Shown here piece after piece: positions 5,436-6,215 of a DNA stretch of 6,215 nucleotides. A program made the position numbers and the translations under genes. The DNA comes from Acidobacteriota bacterium. GTDB taxonomy: Bacteria; Acidobacteriota; Terriglobia; Terriglobales; Acidobacteriaceae. Below the pieces are notes generated by a model. That model was not told where the DNA came from. It saw only the letters and a list, made by a program, of their open reading frames with translations, and searched no databases. Numbering within the stretch: the first letter of the stretch is position 1; each line of letters starts with the position of its first letter. The stretch is taken from positions 1 to 6,215 of the forward strand of contig JAJYBT010000173.1 of the NCBI GenBank assembly GCA_021778875.1, in the 5' to 3' direction.

Positions 5436-6215
5436 GTGAGCAAAATTTCCCCTCCCACGGCTCCTACTGTGGGCTTTATTTCGTTGGGCTGCCCCAAAAA
5501 CCTCGTCGATTCCGAGGTGATGATGGGCCTGCTGGACCGCGCCGGTGCGCGCCTGACCGCCCGCCCCGAAGACGCCGAAATCCTCGTCGTCAACACGTGC
5601 AGCTTTATCGACACAGCCAAGCAGGAGTCCGTCAACACCATCCTCGAAATGGCCCGCCACAAAACCGACGGCCGCGCCACCAAACTTATCGTCGCGGGAT
5701 GTCTGGTTGAGCGATACAGGGATGAAATCAAGAAAAATATCCCTGAAGTCGACGCCGTAGTCGGCACCGGCGAACTGGAGTCGATCCTCGAAGCTGCCGG
5801 CATCGCGCAGCCCACCGCAATGTCGTCGCCGTTCAACATCCTCAAAGGCGACATCGCAGCCAAGCCCGGCCAGGAATCACTTTCCGGCACACACCAACCC
5901 GAGTCCAAAGCCTCAAGGCCCGAAGGGCAACTCCGCGAGCAGCAGGGCCGGTTCAGCCGCGACGAGTGGCAGGGCGCAGCGCACATGCTGCCCACCTATC
6001 TCTACGACGAAACCACGCCGCGCCTCCTCGCGACGCCCCGCGCGTCGGCCTACATCAAGATTGCCGAGGGCTGCGATCATCCATGCAGCTTCTGCGTCAT
6101 TCCCAACCTGCGCGGAAAGTTCCGCTCCCGTCGCTTCGAGTCCGTCGTCGCAGAGGCGCAACAGCTCGTCGCGCGCGGCGTGCAGGAAATCACCCTCATC
6201 GGCCAGGACACCACC
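5436..6215 (+). CDS. rimO: Ribosomal protein S12 methylthiotransferase RimO, 3' truncated by window edge
   Basis: RimO is a radical-SAM enzyme that adds a methylthio group to a conserved aspartate of ribosomal protein S12, using two [4Fe-4S] clusters. The 260 codons present cover the N-terminal MTTase domain and the beginning of the radical-SAM domain; the rest, including the C-terminal TRAM domain, is outside the window. The cluster cysteines of the first domain are Cys19 (SLGCPKNLVDSE), Cys55 (VNTCSFI) and Cys89 (VAGCLVERY). The radical-SAM motif CxxxCxxC is at Cys213, Cys217 and Cys220 (EGCDHPCSFC). CPKNLVDSE and IPNLRGKFRSR favour RimO over the tRNA enzyme MiaB. The start is a GTG at 5436 because the frame is closed by TGA at 5382-5384 and no ATG lies between; a GTG at 5469 would cut into the first conserved strand. 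AGGA lies only one base before the GTG, too close for a normal ribosome binding site. The stretch at about 123-200 is unusually long, polar and low in conserved motifs. Confidence 0.95.
   Translation, partial: MSKISPPTAPTVGFISLGCPKNLVDSEVMMGLLDRAGARLTARPEDAEILVVNTCSFIDTAKQESVNTILEMARHKTDGRATKLIVAGCLVERYRDEIKKNIPEVDAVVGTGELESILEAAGIAQPTAMSSPFNILKGDIAAKPGQESLSGTHQPESKASRPEGQLREQQGRFSRDEWQGAAHMLPTYLYDETTPRLLATPRASAYIKIAEGCDHPCSFCVIPNLRGKFRSRRFESVVAEAQQLVARGVQEITLIGQDTT

Noticed and set aside
5300..5995. 231-codon open frame on the minus strand opposite rimO
   Set aside because: It is the reverse of the conserved MTTase domain of rimO and has a serine/arginine-rich, motif-free sequence.

Overview
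The window is a GC-rich bacterial chromosomal segment of mostly housekeeping genes. It resembles Acidobacteriota, probably class Terriglobia. That is an inference from the style of the proteins (a citrate synthase, a YheT-type hydrolase paired with an unfamiliar 193-residue protein, a DUF4112 protein) and from the look of the spacers. No rRNA or other decisive marker is present.

Layout. Positions 2-952 (+) hold the 3' three quarters of a citrate synthase gene (gltA), whose 5' end lies outside the window. A minus-strand cluster converges on it, in transcription order: tRNA-His(GTG) 2808-2733, a YheT-family alpha/beta hydrolase 2684-1626, an uncharacterised protein 1636-1055 that overlaps the hydrolase by 11 bases, and tRNA-Arg(TCT) 1047-971. 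On the plus strand, divergent from tRNA-His, are a small DUF4112 membrane protein (2872-3411) and tRNA-Pro(TGG) 3466-3542. All three tRNA genes encode their CCA end, and each has the hexamer TACAAT 9-13 bases upstream.

Positions 3543-5435 are the accessory part. An IS110-family transposase (4963-3851, minus) is flanked by about 310 and 470 bases of non-coding DNA. Its reading frame is open and has a strong ribosome binding site. Compared with what I remember of its family, however, it lacks about 40 residues in the C-terminal domain, where the conserved serine motif should be. It is probably a catalytically dead relic. The flanks contain hairpins; the structured stretch upstream of the transposase is where an IS110 bridge RNA would be expected, but I cannot prove one. 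The exact IS ends are not visible.

From 5436 to the window end (+) is the 5' part of rimO, the radical-SAM methylthiotransferase acting on ribosomal protein S12. A TACAAT hexamer lies six bases before its GTG start, which would fit a leaderless or nearly leaderless mRNA. The protein has a long spacer between its first two domains.

I found no CRISPR array, phage module, toxin-antitoxin pair, defence cluster or convincing new system. The points most worth checking are the IS110 internal deletion, its possible guide RNA, the rimO start and linker, and the shared tRNA promoter hexamer.
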